Source: Desulfofundulus thermobenzoicus
GTDB lineage: Bacteria > Bacillota > Desulfotomaculia > Desulfotomaculales > Desulfovirgulaceae
Assembly: GCF_009428905.1 (NCBI RefSeq)
Contig: NZ_WHYR01000020.1
Location: forward strand, 1-62,372
DNA: 62,372 bases
Direction: 5' to 3'
Shown here: in pieces, positions 59,976 to 62,372 of the stretch
How positions within the stretch are numbered: position 1 is the stretch's first letter
Layout: the number at the start of each line of letters is the position of its first letter
Position numbers and translations under genes: made by a program
Notes under the pieces: model-generated
Databases searched by the model: none
What the model was told of the DNA's origin: nothing
Seen by the model: only the letters and a program-made list of their open reading frames with translations

Positions 59976-60075
59976 ACCGCTATGCGGTTATTTTCTATAC
60001 CGGCCGCAGTCCGGGCACCAGAATCACCGGTAGCGCCAGGTAAACGACGAACAGGTAGAACCGGAACATTATGCT

Positions 60076-60522
60076 TTAACCATCTCCCTTCAGGAAAGAC
60101 ACCAGCTCTTGCAGAAAATCCCCGGGGGTACCGATGGCAAAGTTCACCTTTCCTTTCCAATCCCCGCTAAGGAAATGCTTATCCAGGCTCAACAGCCAAT
60201 CTACCTTGCCGGATATGGCCGCCGCCGGTATGGGGGCGTCCTTCTCGTTTATCAGCGACCTGGCGTATTCCAGATCCTCATCGGTAGGATCTACAATTTT
60301 GAACGGCAGGACCTTGAACAGGGTGTAGTAGCTGTCCACACAGCCGGGCAGCTTTTTTTGGACGTTCCTCAGCACCTGGCCCACCACGTCTTCGGATATG
60401 CAGGGAACAATTATCCCCAGCTCGGCCAGGGCCAGCACCTCATGGGAACCGCCACTCATTGAGGCAAGGGCGGCTATAATTACACTGCTGTCCAGAAACA
60501 CCTTAATCTGTCCTGTACTCAT
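60076..60522 (-). CDS. PIN-domain toxin-like ribonuclease
   Basis: A 148-residue PIN-domain protein. The acidic metal site includes the Asp in VFLDSSVII, a Glu in SEDVVGQV, and Asp residues in INEKDAPIPAAA and WLLSLDKHF, as in VapC-like and COG2405-type toxins. It should cleave RNA when not neutralised. Its start overlaps the end of an antitoxin fragment, but the antitoxin is truncated, so either the toxin is inactive, or it is controlled by another antitoxin. The ATG at 60522 lies inside the antitoxin's last codons. Confidence 0.8.
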   Translation of the reverse strand: MSTGQIKVFLDSSVIIAALASMSGGSHEVLALAELGIIVPCISEDVVGQVLRNVQKKLPGCVDSYYTLFKVLPFKIVDPTDEDLEYARSLINEKDAPIPAAAISGKVDWLLSLDKHFLSGDWKGKVNFAIGTPGDFLQELVSFLKGDG

Positions 60523-60601
60523 GACTGCCCTCTCTCAACTCGGCCAGCAGTTTTTCCAGGTCAATGCCGCTTTTGGCCATTTCCTTGCGGACGGAAGCTG
60601 G
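60503..60601 (-). pseudogene. C-terminal fragment of the PIN toxin's antitoxin
   Basis: The frame PASVRKEMAKSGIDLEKLLAELREGSHEYRTD ends overlapping the toxin start by 20 bp, which is the usual antitoxin-toxin coupling. The N-terminal DNA-binding part is missing: immediately upstream lies the IS200/IS605-end-like hairpin at 60601-60632. Confidence 0.7.
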
Positions 60602-60632
60602 AATCCTCCCACTTCAGTGGAGGGAGGTTCAA
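60601..60632. mobile_element. IS200/IS605-type right-end-like hairpin
   Basis: GAATCCTCCCACTTCAGTGG followed by AGGGAGGTTCAA folds into a short hairpin with a TTCA loop, the arrangement seen at the right ends and guide-RNA 3' ends of IS200/IS605 elements carrying TnpB. No TnpA or TnpB gene is near. It separates two truncated genes, an antitoxin on one side and a deacetylase on the other. Confidence 0.55.
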
Positions 60633-60802
60633 TAACGTACGTAACGGAAGGCCGGAAAAACCAGTTCCCCGGTGGAAATTACGTGGTAGCCGTGTTGCAA
60701 AAGGGCGTCGATGTGTTCCTGGAACAACCGGGGGGTAATTGCAAAAGGCCTATCAGGTGCCGGGTCGATATGGTGGTAGAGCAGCACGATCGCTTCGTCC
60801 AT
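60629..60802 (-). pseudogene. N-terminal fragment of a polysaccharide deacetylase
   Basis: The 57-codon frame MDEAIVLLYHHIDPAPDRPF, AITPRLFQEHIDALLQHGYHV matches the region before the NodB catalytic core in secreted deacetylases (usually YHHIxxxP...F..HM..L...GY..I). It ends by running into the IS-end hairpin. No catalytic motif survives. Confidence 0.7.
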
Positions 60803-60870
60803 GTACGGTGCCCAGAGAAGATTTTCATTTTATATCTGGTTCCAAAGAACCAACCATCTTCAACAAATAA

Positions 60871-60903
60871 TGGAGTTGTCTGGTTAAAAACCAGACAACT
60901 CCA
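60871..60903. terminator. 13-bp perfect hairpin
   Basis: TGGAGTTGTCTGG and CCAGACAACTCCA pair around TTAAAAA. No strong T-run follows on either strand. It lies upstream of the deacetylase fragment and is perhaps a terminator or small repeat. Confidence 0.5.
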
Positions 60904-61086
60904 TAAAGGGATTAAACAAGGGCCGGCCATTGCCTGCAAGGGAAAAAATTGAAAATCCTCTTTTTGCCAGTGCCGTACCGCCCCGTATTTCCGCGGGCTG
61001 GTAAACAATAACTAAACCATTGCAGGAATTTAACGGTCCTTTGTGGTAATAAATAGATCAAACACTTATCAAAGGAGGTCCTTCCC

Positions 61087-61674
61087 ATGGCCGTTAAAAA
61101 AATTCTCATGCTGGTAGGAGATTATGTGGAAGACTATGAAGCTATGGTGCCCTTCCAAATGCTAACCATGCTCGGCTATACCGTGGACGCGGTCTGCCCC
61201 GGCAAGAAAGCGGGGGAAACGGTACGCACGGCCATCCATGATTTCGAGGGTGATCAGACATACAGTGAAAAGCCGGGTCATAACTTCGCCCTTACCGCCA
61301 CCTTCGATGAAGTCAAACCGGAAGATTATGCCGGACTGGTCATCCCCGGCGGCCGGGCTCCGGAATATCTGCGGTTGAATGAGCGGCTCCTGGATATGGT
61401 GCGTCATTTCTTTGAGACCAACAAACCGGTAGCCTCCATCTGCCACGGCCAGCAAATCCTGGTGGCCGCCGGCGTGCTGGAAGGCCGGCTGTGCACGGCC
61501 TATCCGGCGGTAAAACCCGATTGCCTCCGGGCCGGGGCTAAATGGGGGGAGGTTAACGAAACCTTCTCCAACGCCTGGGTGGACGGCAACCTGGTCACAG
61601 CCGCGGCCTGGCCAGGGCATCCCGAGTGGATGCGCAAATTTGCAGAGTTGCTGGGTGCCAGAATAGAAATCTGA
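61087..61674 (+). CDS. DJ-1/PfpI family protein
   Basis: A 195-residue protein of the DJ-1/PfpI superfamily. The nucleophile is the Cys in [10 protein letters not shown], the supporting Glu is in [12 protein letters not shown], and the middle has [13 protein letters not shown]. Members are glyoxalase/deglycase-like enzymes or intracellular proteases (YraA, PfpI) induced by stress. The ATG at 61087 has AAGGAGG at good spacing. Monocistronic. Confidence 0.92.
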   Translation: MAVKKILMLVGDYVEDYEAMVPFQMLTMLGYTVDAVCPGKKAGETVRTAIHDFEGDQTYSEKPGHNFALTATFDEVKPEDYAGLVIPGGRAPEYLRLNERLLDMVRHFFETNKPVASICHGQQILVAAGVLEGRLCTAYPAVKPDCLRAGAKWGEVNETFSNAWVDGNLVTAAAWPGHPEWMRKFAELLGARIEI

Positions 61675-61772
61675 CAAATGATCACCGGGTTATGCTGTTA
61701 TCCATAACCGGATGAATCTGTTTCCCACCTCCAGTGATGGAATCATTGCCCGGGTCTTCCTGAAAGAGGCAG

Positions 61773-61799
61773 GCCCGGGTATTTGAATGTTACCCGGGC
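61773..61799. terminator. 9-bp perfect hairpin downstream of the DJ-1/PfpI gene
   Basis: GCCCGGGTA and TACCCGGGC pair around TTTGAATGT. A third GCCCGGGT at 61748 could compete, giving two alternative folds. T-run is lacking. Confidence 0.5.
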
Positions 61800-61855
61800 A
61801 TTATACCCACCCGCTTTTTGCTTATATGATCCGGGCGTATTTTTCTACATTTGCT

Positions 61856-62266
61856 TCAAAAATCCTTTTCCATTTTGTCAATTTTTTCTGGAAGCACTAC
61901 CTCGACAGCAGGAAAATCTTTGATGTTCGCGGTGACAACCTTCAGGTTATTCAACTCGGCCGTGGCCGCGATAAGGCAGTCGGCCATTCCCAGAGTCCTG
62001 CCCTTCGCGGCCTGATCCCGACGGATTTCAGCGGCACGCCCGGCAACCTTGCGATCCATGGGTAGCATTTCCCACGATTCCAACAGCTTCTCGACGGCGG
62101 CTCTCGCTTTTTCAGTTCGGGCCCCATACAGGAGTTCATGGTAGACGATCACGCTGGTAGCCGCCAAACCGGACGCCACCGCCTGTTCCAGCCAGGTGTT
62201 TGCATCGGGATATAGCCTGCCGGTCAGGTGGTCGATCAAAACGCAGGTGTCTATCAGGTAGCCCAT
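61856..62266 (-). CDS. vapC: VapC-family PIN ribonuclease toxin
   Basis: A 136-residue VapC toxin. The four acidic residues of the site are visible: the Asp in LIDTCVLID, Glu in VYHELLYGA, Asp in LGMADCLIAA and Asp in VTANIKDF. VapC toxins cut initiator tRNA or rRNA until bound by VapB. The ATG at 62266 overlaps the end of the upstream acidic antitoxin gene (stop at 62254), so this pair looks intact, in contrast with the PIN gene at 60076. Confidence 0.9.
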   Translation of the reverse strand: MGYLIDTCVLIDHLTGRLYPDANTWLEQAVASGLAATSVIVYHELLYGARTEKARAAVEKLLESWEMLPMDRKVAGRAAEIRRDQAAKGRTLGMADCLIAATAELNNLKVVTANIKDFPAVEVVLPEKIDKMEKDF

Positions 62267-62372
62267 ACCGGCGGTTCACCTTCTTCCCCGCGCACTCTCC
62301 GGACCCAGTCCGCCCCCGGAACTTCCGACCACTCCGGCGCGTCCTCCGGCCCAAGAGTCCCCCGGGTTTCCC
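62254..62372 (-). CDS. vapB: VapB-type antitoxin, C-terminal part (5' end outside window)
   Basis: Thirty-eight codons are inside the window. The frame ends ETRGTLGPEDAPEWSEVPGA, DWVRRVRGEEGEPPVWAT, an acidic, Trp- and Pro-containing tail like those with which antitoxins wrap their PIN toxin. The stop overlaps the vapC start by 13 bp. The DNA-binding N-terminus lies beyond the right edge. Confidence 0.7.
   Translation of the reverse strand, partial: ETRGTLGPEDAPEWSEVPGADWVRRVRGEEGEPPVWAT

Noticed and set aside
60001..60069. 24-codon hydrophobic minus frame after the PIN toxin
   Set aside because: MFRFYLFVVYLALPVILVPG looks like a membrane helix, but it is too short to separate from chance and has only a weak ribosome site.
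62136..62354. 72-codon minus frame upstream of vapC
   Set aside because: Arg/Gly-rich, antitoxin-unlike; the neighbouring frame gives the acidic tail expected of a VapB.

Overview
The window looks like a chromosomal segment of a GC-rich, anaerobic, spore-forming Firmicute close to Desulfotomaculum, Desulfofundulus or Pelotomaculum. That placement is inferred from the gene set: a spoVD-containing division and cell-wall (dcw) cluster, a DacF-type carboxypeptidase, a CwlD-like amidase, indolepyruvate:ferredoxin oxidoreductase, a pyruvoyl-type arginine decarboxylase, a LonB-like protease, strong GGAGG ribosome binding sites and frequent TTG/GTG starts. Both ends are cut: murF runs off the left edge and a vapB-type antitoxin off the right edge. 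Layout from the left. Positions 1-7.4 kb hold the dcw cluster on the minus strand (mraZ, rsmH, ftsL, spoVD, murE, murF), with a triple AAAGTG MraZ box in front of mraZ. Positions 7.5-17 kb hold a PHP phosphatase, a MetE-like protein, a patatin-like lipase, a tiny tail-anchored pentapeptide-repeat protein, a GH57-GT4 fusion enzyme with a DUF4912 partner, a Fur-family regulator and a D,D-carboxypeptidase. Positions 17-21.6 kb run on the plus strand (MFS transporter, deacetylase-YkoP fusion, acyl-CoA synthetase). Positions 21.7-30.4 kb run on the minus strand: HtrA, amidase, the iorA-iorB-paaK operon for aryl 2-oxoacid oxidation with a terminator-like hairpin in its leader, tRNA-Leu, and an anchored deacetylase-like protein. 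Positions 30-38 kb hold htpX, small membrane proteins, a Cys-Gly-Phe-Asp tRNA array and a lonB-like gene. Positions 38-40 kb hold a complete arginine to agmatine to putrescine to spermidine operon (pdaD, speE, speB). From about 40.2 kb the character changes to an accessory, decaying region. It carries fragments of a metallo-beta-lactamase, a DUF3800 protein, an IS3 transposase, a tyrosine recombinase beside tRNA-Ala, a flavodoxin, an HD-GYP domain, a polysaccharide deacetylase and an antitoxin. Between them are intact genes: a HicB-like protein, an AT-rich methyltransferase, a stress protein, an endonuclease-IV-like protein, an orphan peptide-binding protein, a Gln/Gly/aromatic-rich repeat protein, an SPL-type radical SAM protein, a copper-amine-oxidase-stalk phosphoesterase, several small secreted or helical proteins, an AAA ATPase, a DJ-1/PfpI protein and two PIN toxins. 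The features that ordinary annotation explains least are these: two 250-bp direct repeats at 44.0 and 44.5 kb that fold into three nested helices; a leader of about 80 bp present three times, always directly in front of a stalk-type signal peptide; a promoter at 58.79 kb buried under two ATATTAC-N7-GTAATAT palindromes set 22 bp apart; the low-complexity protein at 49.1 kb; and the mini pentapeptide-repeat protein at 10.9 kb.
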